The notes: generated by a model from the sequence alone, not told the origin. Shown: positions 1-9,010, counted from the stretch's first letter. The stretch: DNA of 64,000 nt from Terriglobia bacterium (GCA_020073665.1 JAIQEU010000012.1:62001-126000), one strand, 5' to 3'. Numbers and translations: made by a program.

Positions 1-1
1 G

Positions 2-1147
2 CATCCCACTCTGCACATGCCGCCGCTTACCCGGTTCATCGATGGCTCGGGACCGGTCTTTGCCGGAACCATCTTTCCCTTCGCCTTCATCACTATTGCC
101 TGCGGGGCGATCAGCGGCTTCCATGCGCTGATTTCTAGTGGCACCACGCCCAAGCTGATTCGCCGCGAGCCGGAAGCCCGCATGGTGGGATACGGCGCCA
201 TGATGGCCGAGTCCATGGTGGCGATCATGGCGACCATCGCCGCCTGTGTGCTGCAGCCGGGCACATATTTTGCCATCAACAGCCCCGCGGGCATTGTGGG
301 ACAGGCGCCCGAAACCGCGGCCACCACCATCAGCGGCTGGGGATTTCCCATCACCGCTGCCGAAATGCATACCCTAGCCCAGGCGGTCGGCGAGCAGACC
401 CTCTACAACCGCACCGGCGGCGCACCAGCCTTTGCCGTCGGTATGGCCCACATTTTCTCCAGCAGCCTGGGTGGGCAGGCGGTGATGGCGCTCTGGTATC
501 ACTTCGCCATCATGTTCGAGGCGCTATTCATCCTTACCATTCTCGACGCCGGTACCCGGGTAGGCCGGTTCATGTTGCAGGATGCACTTGGCCACGTGTG
601 GAGGCCGCTGGGACGAACCAGTTGGTATCCCTCGATTCTGTCGACCAGTGCGCTGATCGTCGGCGCCTGGGGATTTTTCCTGTGGCAAGGAGTGCGCGAT
701 CCGCTGGGCGGGATCAACTCGCTGTGGCCGCTGTTCGGAATCTCCAATCAACTGCTGGCGACGGTTGCGCTCTGCGTGGCCACCACCATCATCATCAAGA
801 TGCATAAGGCTCGCTACGCCGCCGTGACCCTGGCCCCGCTGGCGTGGCTGGTAGTGGTGACGTTCACCGCGTCATGGCACAAGATTTTCGACGACAACCC
901 ACGCATCGGCTTTCTGGCCCATGCCCGTCAGTTGGCTGCTTTGCCAACTCCCGTCCCTGACATGGCTCGCCTCGTCTTCAATGACCGCCTCGATGCCCTG
1001 GTAACCGGCGTGTTGATCTGCATGGTGGGGTTGATCCTGCTCGAGTCTGCACGGGCGTGGATGGGCGTGCTTTCCGGCCGCAAGCAAGCCAGCGTAAGAG
1101 AAGCGCCGTTTGTGGCCAGCCGCTTCGCCACCGAGGAGCAGGGATGA
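2..1147 (+). CDS. cstA: Carbon starvation protein CstA (peptide/pyruvate transporter), 3' part
   Basis: The gene runs in from the left edge; about 381 C-terminal residues are visible and the frame is open from base 2. The segment with [11 protein letters not shown] followed by [14 protein letters not shown] is the conserved CstA core, and several long hydrophobic stretches alternate with short loops, as expected for this multi-spanning inner-membrane family. CstA proteins import peptides or pyruvate. The stop codon overlaps the start of the next gene (ATGA at 1144-1147), a small YbdD/YjiX-type protein, which is the classic CstA partner. The true N-terminus is outside the window. Family assignment is confident; substrate is not shown by the sequence. 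Confidence 0.93.
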   Translation, partial: HPTLHMPPLTRFIDGSGPVFAGTIFPFAFITIACGAISGFHALISSGTTPKLIRREPEARMVGYGAMMAESMVAIMATIAACVLQPGTYFAINSPAGIVGQAPETAATTISGWGFPITAAEMHTLAQAVGEQTLYNRTGGAPAFAVGMAHIFSSSLGGQAVMALWYHFAIMFEALFILTILDAGTRVGRFMLQDALGHVWRPLGRTSWYPSILSTSALIVGAWGFFLWQGVRDPLGGINSLWPLFGISNQLLATVALCVATTIIIKMHKARYAAVTLAPLAWLVVVTFTASWHKIFDDNPRIGFLAHARQLAALPTPVPDMARLVFNDRLDALVTGVLICMVGLILLESARAWMGVLSGRKQASVREAPFVASRFATEEQG

Positions 1148-1386
1148 ATCAGAGACCACGAAGGAACGGCCGCCTCCGGCTGTCCACCTCGCCGAAGGCC
1201 GGAAGGTTTGGGGACGGATTGAGAAGGGCAGCCAGGCTGCTGCTCGCAGCGCTCCGCGAAATTTTCGACGAATCCGCGTATGCCCGTTTCCTTGAGCGCA
1301 ATCGCGTCGTTTCGTCGCCCTCGACCTACGCGGCGTTCTTGCGGGAGCATGAAGTCGCGAAGGCACGTCGACCACGCTGTTGCTGA
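1144..1386 (+). CDS. Small YbdD/YjiX-family (DUF466) protein
   Basis: An 80-residue protein whose ATG overlaps the cstA stop codon (ATGA), implying translational coupling. The middle carries the family pattern of a basic helix followed by [13 protein letters not shown] and a C-terminal FLREHE stretch, and it ends in Arg-Cys-Cys. YbdD/YjiX proteins are encoded directly after CstA-type transporters in many bacteria; their role is poorly known. Length fits the family (about 65-85 residues). The basic N-terminal 20 residues are longer than in E. coli homologues. A longer in-frame start exists at 1057 inside cstA but is unlikely. The last two codons are both Cys, right before a TGA stop. Confidence 0.8.
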   Translation: MNQRPRRNGRLRLSTSPKAGRFGDGLRRAARLLLAALREIFDESAYARFLERNRVVSSPSTYAAFLREHEVAKARRPRCC

Positions 1387-1401
1387 GGTAAACTGGCTGC
1401 A

Positions 1402-1905
1402 ATGCGTGTCCTCGGGATTGATTGCGGCAGCGAGTACACCGGGTTCGGCGTGGTCGAACTCTGCCCCGACGGCAAGCTGGTATGCCTAGCCTGCGGGGCC
1501 ATCAAGCTTTCCACCCGGGAATCACTCCCCGCACGCCTGGCCACCATTTTCGATCGCCTGGGCGCCCTCATCCGGGAGCACCAGCCCGATAACGTCGCGA
1601 TTGAAGACGTCTTTTATGCGCTCAACGTGAAATCTGCGCTCAAACTCGGACAGGTGCGCGGCGTGGCCATGCTGGCCGCATCTTCAGCGGGACTGGAAGT
1701 TGCCGAATACGCGCCACTGACTATCAAGTCGGCAGTGGTGGGATACGGCAAGGCGGAGAAGCAACAGGTGCAGCACATGGTGACTCGGCTGCTGAATCTC
1801 GCGGAGGTTCCTCAGCCCCCTGATGCCGCCGATGCCCTCGCCATTGCCATTTGCCACTTGCATACCGCAGCTACGCTCGAGCGCCAGCGCGCCGTGGCCA
1901 GATGA
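1402..1905 (+). CDS. ruvC: Crossover junction endodeoxyribonuclease RuvC
   Basis: RuvC resolves Holliday junctions together with RuvAB during recombination. The 167-residue protein starts with the RNase H-like first strand (MRVLGIDCG) and shows the four acidic catalytic residues at the expected places: Asp7, Glu68 (in VAIEDVF), Asp141 and Asp144 (in DAADALA). Length matches the family. No ruvA or ruvB follows; the next gene is an exported protein of unknown role. A -10-like TAAACT (1389-1394) ends only 7 nt before the ATG and the Shine-Dalgarno signal is weak, so the mRNA could be leaderless. Confidence 0.95.
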   Translation: MRVLGIDCGSEYTGFGVVELCPDGKLVCLACGAIKLSTRESLPARLATIFDRLGALIREHQPDNVAIEDVFYALNVKSALKLGQVRGVAMLAASSAGLEVAEYAPLTIKSAVVGYGKAEKQQVQHMVTRLLNLAEVPQPPDAADALAIAICHLHTAATLERQRAVAR

Positions 1906-1946
1906 GTCCACCCCGCGGCGCGGATTTTTGGCATAATTCCTTCTGC

Positions 1947-2642
1947 ATGGTTTCCGGCAAATCTGGCCAACTTCACTGCCCGGCGCTGCGGCATCTGGCG
2001 CTGGCTCTCGGTTTCCTGCTGGTCTGCGGCGTTCCGGGGCTGGCGCAGGACGCCGTACCTGCAGTGAATTTCAATTTCTCCTTTCCCGGTTCCCAGCCGG
2101 AGCACTACGACATCTGGGTACCTTTGAGCGGCAGCGCCACCTACGAGTCGGATGGCAAACTGACCGCCAACTCGGATAGTGATGCTTTTCGTGTGGATTT
2201 CGCCATCTCCGAAGCAACCCGTACCCGCATCTTTGACCTGACCAAGCGGGCCAACTACTTCGATGGTGAACTAGACTCCAAGAAAAAAGGTCTGGCCTCG
2301 ACCGGAGTCAAGACCCTTACGTACAAAGACGCGCAGCACAACCGGCAAGCCACCTACAACTACTCGCCGATTCCGGCGGTGCAGGAACTCACTCGAATCT
2401 TCCAGAACCTTTCGACCACCATGGAGTTTGGCCGTCGCCTCGAGTATTACCACCGCTACCAGAAGCTGGCGCTGGACGATGAACTGAAGCGCATGGAAGA
2501 AATGGTTAAGCAGAACAACCTGCAGGACGTGGCCGCGGTGGCTGCAATGCTGGAGCAGATCGCGAACGACCAAACCGTGATCAACCCCGTCCGCGCCCGG
2601 GCGCAGCGCCTGCTGGAGCAGGCTGGCGCAGCCTCCCACTGA
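1947..2642 (+). CDS. Exported hypothetical protein
   Basis: I do not recognise the family. The ATG at 1947 gives a signal peptide with hydrophobic core (LALALGFLLVCGVPG) and an Ala-Gln-type cleavage site (GLAQD), so the mature protein is probably periplasmic or surface-exposed. The mature part has a beta-rich first half and a helical, charged C-terminus (residues about 165-231). Upstream in-frame starts at 1851 and 1902 would put a soluble extension before the signal peptide. There is no clear ribosome-binding site, but a CATAAT box at 1932-1937 sits 9 nt before the ATG. It lies 41 bp after ruvC on the same strand; a shared transcript is possible. Confidence 0.65.
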   Translation: MVSGKSGQLHCPALRHLALALGFLLVCGVPGLAQDAVPAVNFNFSFPGSQPEHYDIWVPLSGSATYESDGKLTANSDSDAFRVDFAISEATRTRIFDLTKRANYFDGELDSKKKGLASTGVKTLTYKDAQHNRQATYNYSPIPAVQELTRIFQNLSTTMEFGRRLEYYHRYQKLALDDELKRMEEMVKQNNLQDVAAVAAMLEQIANDQTVINPVRARAQRLLEQAGAASH

Positions 2643-2863
2643 GCGGCAAGCCAGCCCCAACCCCAGGGGCATCTAAACCACTGAGCCTAATGAGATAAGA
2701 CCCCAGCTCTCCAGATGGCGGACACTACACCGTCTCGCTGTCCACTGTCCCCCGGTACAGTAAAGGCCAGGAATTTGTACGCCAGCCGAGGATATATAGA
2801 AGACACAACTAAAAGAGCTGATTGGTGTTCTAATGAATTAAAGGGACTATCTCGGGAGAACCT

Positions 2864-4204
2864 ATGTCTAAGCGGAATTTGTGGATCGTAGTGGTCGCGC
2901 TGGTTGCAGTGGCGTGTGGGCTCATGGCCGTTCCATCGTTTGCCGATTCGCAGGCGCGCATTGTGCGATTGAGCAGCGTCGAAGGGGACGTGCAAATCGA
3001 TCACAACGCCAGCCAAGGCTACGAAAAAGCATTTCTGAATCTGCCCATCACCCAGGGAGCCAAACTGCGTACCGGTGTGGATGGACGCGCGGAAGTCGAA
3101 TTCGAGGATGGCAGCACCATCCGCATCACGCCGAACAGCGTAGTTGAATTCCGGGAACTCGCGCTGCGCGATTCCGGCGGCAAGCTTTCGACCGTCTACC
3201 TGCAGGAAGGCACCGCATACCTGAATTTCACCGCCGCCAAGGATGACGAGTTCACGCTGAATTTCGGGCACGAGAAACTCTCACTCATCAATGCAGCGCA
3301 CCTGCGGGTGCGGATGGGCGATACGGATGCTTCCCTGGCAGTGTTCAAGGGTGATGTCAGCGTTGCCGGCCCGTCCGGAACGGTGCAGGTTGGGAAAAAG
3401 GAATCGGCCACTTTTGACCTGGCCGATCAGGACAAATACACCGTGGCCAAGAATCTGGAAGAAGATCCCTACGACGCCTGGGACAAACAGGCGGCGGATT
3501 ATCACCAGCGGTACATGGCCAGCAGCAGTTCTTACAGCAGTTACTCGCCCTATGCCTATGGCACCAGCGACCTGAATTACTACGGCAACTTCATGAACGT
3601 GCCCGGCTACGGAAACATGTGGCAGCCATACTTTACGGGCGCGGGTTGGGATCCCTTTCAGAATGGTGCATGGGGTTACACTCCGGGCTTCGGTTACGGA
3701 TGGGCTTCCGCGTATCCATGGGGATGGACGCCCTATCACACTGGATCATGGGTATTCGTTCCGGCTTATGGATGGTTGTGGCAGCCGGGCGGCTCATGGT
3801 CTGGCTTGGCCATACCTCGAGTAGTGAATCCTCCGGGACACTTCGTAGTTCCTCAGCCGCCGGCGACTGGGCACAACACCGTCGTGGTCGGTCGGCCCGT
3901 GGCAGGCACGCCGGTGGTGAATCCGCACACAGTTGTCATTCAGAATGGCTCCGCGGGCTTGGGAGTTCCAAGGGGCACGATAAAGAACCTGGGCAAGCTC
4001 GACCAGCAAGTTCGGCAGGCGGGCTCGGCGACAGCAACCGTTCACACTACTGTTGTCAGACCGGTCAGCCCGATGGCAATAGGTGCGAATTCGGCGCCGC
4101 ATTCCGGTGCGCCGCATTCGGGCTCGCCGCGTATGAGCAGCCCTTCGCACTCGGCTCCGGCTCCGCACTCGACGCCGCACGCGAGCATGCCGCCGCACCA
4201 CTAG
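2864..4204 (+). CDS. FecR-domain exported protein with Tyr/Trp/Gly-rich and His/Pro/Ser-rich C-terminus
   Basis: A 446-residue exported protein. Residues 1-28 form a signal peptide ending ...PSFADS. Residues about 32-190 match a FecR-type beta domain (VEGDVQID, then LRTGVDGRAEVEFEDGSTIRI). The middle (about 215-310) is rich in Tyr, Trp and Gly with repeated YG/W motifs, and the C-terminal 60 residues are a low-complexity His/Ser/Pro/Ala tail. In the classical system FecR is an anti-sigma regulator, but this one has no transmembrane sigma-binding N-terminus and no sigma factor beside it, so a cell-surface or matrix role is more likely. GGGAGA precedes the ATG. A strong terminator follows at 4230-4252, making this a single-gene unit. 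Confidence 0.8.
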   Translation: MSKRNLWIVVVALVAVACGLMAVPSFADSQARIVRLSSVEGDVQIDHNASQGYEKAFLNLPITQGAKLRTGVDGRAEVEFEDGSTIRITPNSVVEFRELALRDSGGKLSTVYLQEGTAYLNFTAAKDDEFTLNFGHEKLSLINAAHLRVRMGDTDASLAVFKGDVSVAGPSGTVQVGKKESATFDLADQDKYTVAKNLEEDPYDAWDKQAADYHQRYMASSSSYSSYSPYAYGTSDLNYYGNFMNVPGYGNMWQPYFTGAGWDPFQNGAWGYTPGFGYGWASAYPWGWTPYHTGSWVFVPAYGWLWQPGGSWSGLAIPRVVNPPGHFVVPQPPATGHNTVVVGRPVAGTPVVNPHTVVIQNGSAGLGVPRGTIKNLGKLDQQVRQAGSATATVHTTVVRPVSPMAIGANSAPHSGAPHSGSPRMSSPSHSAPAPHSTPHASMPPHH

Positions 4205-4229
4205 ACTTGAAAGCTAGTTATGAACCAAG

Positions 4230-4252
4230 GGCGGCTTCGGCCGCCTTTTTTT
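4230..4252 (+). terminator. Rho-independent terminator after the FecR-domain gene
   Basis: GGCGGC (4230-4235), a TTCG tetraloop, GCCGCC (4240-4245) and then seven T. This is a textbook intrinsic terminator 25 bp after the stop codon at 4204. Confidence 0.93.
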
Positions 4253-4280
4253 GTGGAAATCGGGTCTGTTTTTTGGGCTC

Positions 4281-4296
4281 GTTCTGCTTTCGGAAC
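4281..4296. promoter_or_regulatory. Inverted repeat, copy 1 (putative operator)
   Basis: GTTCTG-CTTT-CGGAAC: 6-bp arms with one mismatch. It lies 85 bp before the start of the first Asp-box gene and 15 bp before a plausible -35 box. The same element recurs at 5787 and 7310. Confidence 0.55.
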
Positions 4297-4311
4297 AAGA
4301 AAGAAAAGTCG

Positions 4312-4339
4312 TTGTGTTGGGTGCGAATGGGTGTAATGT
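4312..4339 (+). promoter_or_regulatory. Candidate promoter of first Asp-box gene
   Basis: TTGTGT (4312-4317), 16-bp spacer, TAATGT (4334-4339). The arrangement is conserved in the duplicated copy upstream of the second paralogue. Confidence 0.4.
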
Positions 4340-4381
4340 ATCTTGCCCCTGTAAGGGGTTCCGTCGGAGTGGGAGGCAGTT

Positions 4382-5743
4382 ATGGGAGCGTCGTGCAAAC
4401 TTAAGAATGGGTTCTTTGTACTCATCGTTTTGACCTGCTGCTCCCTAGCCCATGGCCAGCTGACCGCCGCGACTAACGCAGGCAAGCCTCCCAACACGCT
4501 TACCTGCAGCCCAGCGCCGTGCGCCTTGCCCAATGTGCAGGTGGATGATCTGACGTATGGGGGTGAGCCAGGTGCGCTGGTGCCAAACCCCAACAGCACA
4601 AACGAAATGGTACTGGCTGCACATGATGCGAATTGCTTCTCAGACCAAGGCTTCTACTCCACAGCCGATGGCGGCTCTACGTGGTCGGCCCACAGCTGCA
4701 TCTTGAGCAATAACCCGGGGGGACAGCCCATCGTTGGCTACGATCTGAATAACAGAGTCTTTGGCGGCGGCAGCGACGACCTTGCTGCTATCCTTTTGCG
4801 CTATTCCGACAACAACGGTGTGCACTGGAGCCGGTCGAGGGTGGTGGATGCATCCCCTTTCGGCGTACTGTCCCCTCAAATTACTGTTGACACCTCTCTG
4901 TTCAGTCCGTTCGAGAACTCAATTTACGTTTACTCGGTTCATGGCGGCGTATCCGGTTTAGCAACGAGGGTGGTCGTCTCGCATTCCAGCGATGGTGGAA
5001 AACATTGGAAAGCTGTGCCCCTGGACCAATGGCAGATACCCAACTGGGACTCCTTCCCGAGACTGTCAGTGGGCGAGGATGGGACACTATATGCAACTTG
5101 GCTAAGATGCGACCGCCCACAGGGCGGGTTTTGCGTTAAAGATGCAGTTCCCATTCTTCTTTCAAAGTCCGTTGATGGAGGCATGAGCTGGACGCCGCCT
5201 TCGGTGATAGCCACCACGAACCTGGCTCCCGGCAACTGCCTCTATGGCTGCCTGCCCAATGCGAGATTAGTACTTGGCGTGCCCAATGACCCAGTCAACG
5301 CAGTGGTCGGCAGCGGCGCCACCGCGGGAGTCTACGTAGTTTTCTACAACTGGACCGGAACCCAGATGCAGGTTGAGGTTGTAACTTCGACCGATGGTGG
5401 GAAAACATTCGGTTCCCCGGTACCAGTGTCTAATTCCAATGTCGGCGATCAGTTTCTGTCCTGGATTTCTGCGGCACCGGACGGAACGATTGCCGTCTCC
5501 TGGATGGACCGACGAAACGACCCCGCAAACGCGATGTACCAGCCGTTTCTGGCCACGTCAGTGGATGGTCTGCACTTCAATCCTAGTTGGCAACTCTCGT
5601 CGCAACTTTCAGATCCGAACGCCTGGGGACTAATAATTGTGGAAACCGTGCCCAGCCTTTGGGTTGGAAACGCAGTGTATTCCACTTGGACTGATACACG
5701 CTCTGGACTTCCCCGGCCCGAGCTGGGGGGAGTGCAGTTTTGA
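4382..5743 (+). CDS. Secreted Asp-box (BNR) beta-propeller protein, paralogue 1
   Basis: A 453-residue secreted protein of the sialidase-like superfamily. An N-terminal signal peptide (hydrophobic core FFVLIVLTCCSLAHG) precedes the mature part. At least four Asp-box motifs are visible: TADGGSTW, SSDGGKHW, SVDGGMSW and STDGGKTF, spaced about one propeller blade apart, which indicates a six- or seven-bladed beta-propeller. Whether it is an enzyme (exo-sialidase or other glycosidase) or a binding protein cannot be told: I could not place the sialidase arginine triad. GGGAGG lies 5 nt before the ATG. The whole unit, including about 100 bp of leader, is duplicated immediately downstream (5787-7261). 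Confidence 0.8.
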   Translation: MGASCKLKNGFFVLIVLTCCSLAHGQLTAATNAGKPPNTLTCSPAPCALPNVQVDDLTYGGEPGALVPNPNSTNEMVLAAHDANCFSDQGFYSTADGGSTWSAHSCILSNNPGGQPIVGYDLNNRVFGGGSDDLAAILLRYSDNNGVHWSRSRVVDASPFGVLSPQITVDTSLFSPFENSIYVYSVHGGVSGLATRVVVSHSSDGGKHWKAVPLDQWQIPNWDSFPRLSVGEDGTLYATWLRCDRPQGGFCVKDAVPILLSKSVDGGMSWTPPSVIATTNLAPGNCLYGCLPNARLVLGVPNDPVNAVVGSGATAGVYVVFYNWTGTQMQVEVVTSTDGGKTFGSPVPVSNSNVGDQFLSWISAAPDGTIAVSWMDRRNDPANAMYQPFLATSVDGLHFNPSWQLSSQLSDPNAWGLIIVETVPSLWVGNAVYSTWTDTRSGLPRPELGGVQF

Positions 5744-5786
5744 TCGACGCCTCTTCCAGTCTGACTAAAGAACTCGCCTGTGCCTC

Positions 5787-5802
5787 GTTCTGCTTTCAGA
5801 AC
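5787..5802. promoter_or_regulatory. Inverted repeat, copy 2 (putative operator)
   Basis: GTTCTG-CTTT-CAGAAC, perfect 6-bp arms. It lies 85 bp before the start codon at 5888, the same distance as copy 1, and 44 bp after the preceding stop codon. Confidence 0.6.
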
Positions 5803-5817
5803 AAGAAAGAAAAGTTG

Positions 5818-5845
5818 TTGAGTTGGGTGCTAATGGGTGTAATGT
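5818..5845 (+). promoter_or_regulatory. Candidate promoter of second Asp-box gene
   Basis: TTGAGT (5818-5823), 16-bp spacer, TAATGT (5840-5845). It corresponds base for base in layout to 4312-4339, so the promoter was duplicated with the gene. Confidence 0.42.
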
Positions 5846-5887
5846 GTCTTGCCACTGTGAGGGGTTCGGTCGGAGTGGGAGGCAGTT

Positions 5888-7261
5888 ATGGGTGCGGCGT
5901 GCAAACTTAAGAATGTGTTCTTTGTACTTATCGTTTTGACCTGCGGCTCGCTGGCCCAGAGTCAAATGACCGCCGCGAATAACGCAGGCGGGTCCCCAAA
6001 CGTCCTTACTTGCAGCCCGGCGCCCTGCGTGTTGCCGATTGTGCAGGTGAGTAACTTGACGTACGGAGCGATACCAGCCCGCCTCGTGGCCAATCCTAAC
6101 AATTCAAGCGAAATGGTTTTGGGTACAGACGATGGGAACTGCGGCGGATCCGGTGAAGGGTTCTACTCGACCAGAGACGGCGGCTCCACGTGGCTGGGGC
6201 ATAGTTGCATCTCTCCCAGGGATTACCCCTTTGGTCTCGACATCGCCTACGATCTGAACAATAGGGTCTTCGCGGGCGCGGGCGACGGTGACGCTATCCT
6301 CACGCTGCGTTATTCCGACAACAACGGCGTGTTGTGGAGCCGGGCCAGGGTGTTGGGTGGATCGGGCTTGGGAGGCCCGGGTTCGCCCCGATTGGCTATT
6401 GATGCCTCACCGTCCAGTCCGTTCAAGAACTCCATTTACATGTCCTCAATTCACGACTGCTGCGGGGAAGGTGGTGGAGCTACGAGAGTGTTCGTCTTAC
6501 ATTCCAGCGATGGCGGACAACATTGGAAAAGTGTGCCCCTGGATCAATGGCAGCTTCCCAGCGTGGACGCCTTCCAGAGGTTGTCCGTGGGTGAAGACGG
6601 CATAGTGTACGTGACTTGGATGAGATGCAGCCGCCCACAGCTCGGGCCTTGCGTCAAAGATGGAGTTCCCATTTATCTTTCCAAGTCCGCAGACGGAGGC
6701 ATGACTTGGACACCGCCCTCCCTGGTCGCAACCACGAGTCTCGCGCCCGGCAACTGCCTGTTTGGCTGCATACCCAACGTAGGCGTTACTCCCATAGACA
6801 ACGAGCCAGTCATTACCGTAGTCGGCAGCGGCGGCACAGCGCGGGTCTACGTGGTCTTTTACAATTGGAGCGGAACCCAAATGCAGGTTGAGGTCGTGAC
6901 TTCAACAGACGGTGGGAAGACATTCGGCACCCCGGTTCGAGTATCCAATTCAGACGTGGGTGACCAGTTCGTTCCCTCGATTTCTGCCGCTCCGGACGGA
7001 ACGGTTGCGGTTTCCTGGCTGGACCGGCGCAACGATCCGGCAAATCTGAAATATCAGCCATTCCTGGCCACTTCGAAAGATGGCCAAGCCTTTGGAACCA
7101 ATTTTCTACTGACCTCGTACCAAACCGACCCCACGCCTTTCCTGGGCGGTGGAATTCCAGGCCCCCCCCCGGCCTTGTGGAAAGGCAGTGCGGCCTACTC
7201 CACGTGGACGGATGACAGCTTTGGGGATTTTCGAGCGAAACTGGGGGGAGTACAGTTTTAA
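5888..7261 (+). CDS. Secreted Asp-box (BNR) beta-propeller protein, paralogue 2
   Basis: A 457-residue close paralogue of the preceding gene, colinear along its whole length, with the same signal peptide pattern (FFVLIVLTCGSLAQS) and the same Asp-boxes in slightly changed form (TRDGGSTW, SSDGGQHW, SADGGMTW, STDGGKTF). The C-terminal 40 residues and the loops between boxes 1 and 2 differ most. Conserved Cys pairs (CSPAPC near residue 42; NCLFGC near 287) suggest disulfides in the exported protein. It arose by tandem duplication of promoter plus gene. Function is unknown beyond the beta-propeller fold; extracellular glycan or protein binding is an inference. Confidence 0.8.
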   Translation: MGAACKLKNVFFVLIVLTCGSLAQSQMTAANNAGGSPNVLTCSPAPCVLPIVQVSNLTYGAIPARLVANPNNSSEMVLGTDDGNCGGSGEGFYSTRDGGSTWLGHSCISPRDYPFGLDIAYDLNNRVFAGAGDGDAILTLRYSDNNGVLWSRARVLGGSGLGGPGSPRLAIDASPSSPFKNSIYMSSIHDCCGEGGGATRVFVLHSSDGGQHWKSVPLDQWQLPSVDAFQRLSVGEDGIVYVTWMRCSRPQLGPCVKDGVPIYLSKSADGGMTWTPPSLVATTSLAPGNCLFGCIPNVGVTPIDNEPVITVVGSGGTARVYVVFYNWSGTQMQVEVVTSTDGGKTFGTPVRVSNSDVGDQFVPSISAAPDGTVAVSWLDRRNDPANLKYQPFLATSKDGQAFGTNFLLTSYQTDPTPFLGGGIPGPPPALWKGSAAYSTWTDDSFGDFRAKLGGVQF

Positions 7262-7309
7262 CTAACCCCCTTTCCCTCTCTGGGTAATCACTCTCGCAAA
7301 AGATGTTTT

Positions 7310-7325
7310 GTTCTGATTTCAGAAC
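7310..7325. promoter_or_regulatory. Inverted repeat, copy 3 (putative operator)
   Basis: GTTCTG-ATTT-CAGAAC; here the symmetry extends to 9-bp arms (TTGTTCTGA / TCAGAACAA, 7308-7327). It sits 118 bp before the start codon at 7444 of an unrelated secreted protein, so the element is shared beyond the duplicated pair. Confidence 0.6.
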
Positions 7326-7443
7326 AAATTCAGGATTATTTACTCAAGTATCCGAACCCCTGCTATAAGTCCATTCGCGGCACCGTCTCGCCGCATTTCC
7401 CTGGGTGAGTTGTCTAATTCCACATTCGACGGGGGAGGTCCCG

Positions 7444-8962
7444 ATGCGAAAAACAGAACGCTTATTTCACGAGGTCACGCGAACCATCTGCCTTGCTCTC
7501 CACAACTTCTGCTCTCGCTCAGCAGGCTCCAACTTATTGGACCGCTCACACACCGCTTATCGAAGGAGATGATGTGTCTGGCGACAACTCTCAATATCAC
7601 TGTCCGCAGGGCACTCCTCCGATGTACAAGTGCCAATACAGAGGATCCCTCTACGGCCACTGGAGCGATGGCAGTAATCTACCAGATACGCAACATGACA
7701 CGTATGGCAGGAACCTGGCGACGAATGGTATATCTGCCAAGTGTCCGCCGTTTGATCCCACATGCAGCACCCACAGCCCAAGGATCGTAGTGGTGGCGAT
7801 CGGTTTCTCGAACTGGACGAAAGAGATGTGCGGCAACCAACCGACCCAGAATCAGGACGGAACATGGGAAATTAGTCACCAGGTACCGCTGCCTCCGAAG
7901 GCCTCGGATCTAAACTGCAGCCTTGACGACAACATCCCACCCAAGTCCGCGGCCTGGTCGTTCATCAACAAGGCGAAAATCAATCCCGACGTTAATCCCA
8001 GCTTAGTGTTTGTCGACTGCGCCGAAATTGGCGCGGTAGCGGGCGTTTGGCTGGACGATCACACTAACTTTCCACCACATATAAACACGGGCGCGTACAC
8101 GAATTGCAACAATATCCTGGCTAGGTGGCCTGGAGGGGGAATCGATCCCGCAGAGGTTCAGGTAGTCCTGCTGAAAAATGCCGATTCAGGGGAGACTGGA
8201 GCCCCCAATCCGCTGCCATTGGTGGAACTACCCAGTAGCGGTTTCTCGGGTTGTACCGGTATTGTTAGTACGCCATACGATGCCTGCATCCTGGAAGAGT
8301 ATCTGACACAGATTGCACAGAATTTACTCAAAGACCCACCGGGAGATACTTACAAGGTTTTCTCCGGGGTCAAGCAGCTATTCGTGCACACCCGGATTGA
8401 CGGCCACTATGCGAACCCAGACCCATTGGTGTCTCCGCTCAACCCTGAACCACACGCATATGAGACCGGCTTTGCCGTCAAGTGGCTGATCCAGGCACAA
8501 GTTGACGACGTTAATACCCCAGGAATCAGTCACGTATTCCCGGGCCCCCTGGACTACACGACTACTCCGCCTGAGGCTCCATGGATGGATTGGGGAGCAT
8601 ACATGTGGGCCTCGGACACGCGGATTCCGTGCCCGCATTGCCCGATTCCCAGCGTGCCGCAGCCTAACGCTACCCCTCTCACCTGGCAGCAGCAGGTTGC
8701 TGGGCCATCATATTGCGTCAGCGGCGGCTCCGGCCTAGAGTGCGATTTCCAAGCGAAGTCAGGCTCGCACACGGACAACACGCACCCGTCGCTCTGCGGC
8801 CGCAGTAAGACCTCGGACGAGATGATGTATTTCTTCTGCAATTCGCCCTACACGAAACCCTGGTTCACGGTGGCGGGCGGGGGGTGTACGGCGCAGCATG
8901 TTCCTGTACCGCAAGATAGTTGTGATGGCTTCGGGCAAGGAACCGATACCACGGGCGACTAA
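7444..8962 (+). CDS. Secreted protein, possibly SGNH-hydrolase-like; signal peptide split by a 1-base frameshift
   Basis: The main open frame (7493-8962, TTG at 7493) begins in the middle of a signal peptide (LLSTTSALAQQ). The missing first half lies in another frame: ATG at 7444, preceded by GGGGGAGG, encodes MRKTERLFHEVTRTICLAL. Joining the two by skipping one base near 7490-7500 gives a perfect signal peptide. So the gene has a one-base insertion, or the sequence has an error. The mature part is Cys-rich and shows IGFSN early, VQVVLLKNAD in the middle and an AYETGFAVKWLIQ stretch late; from memory of similar secreted proteins I suspect an SGNH-like fold, but this is weak. Terminator follows at 8987. 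Confidence 0.6.
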
Positions 8963-8986
8963 GACGTTCAGGCTGGGAATACTCCA

Positions 8987-9010
8987 AGGCCGCCTGCGGG
9001 CGGCCTTTTT
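8987..9010 (+). terminator. Rho-independent terminator
   Basis: AGGCCGCC (8987-8994), short loop, GGCGGCCT (8999-9006), then a run of five T. It ends the transcript of the frameshifted secreted-protein gene and separates it from the convergent MEMO gene. Confidence 0.9.

Noticed and set aside
4281-4296. The GTTCTG-N4-CAGAAC repeats as transcription terminators
   Set aside because: No T-run follows on either strand, the first copy comes after a strong terminator already at 4230, and spacing to the downstream promoters is constant.
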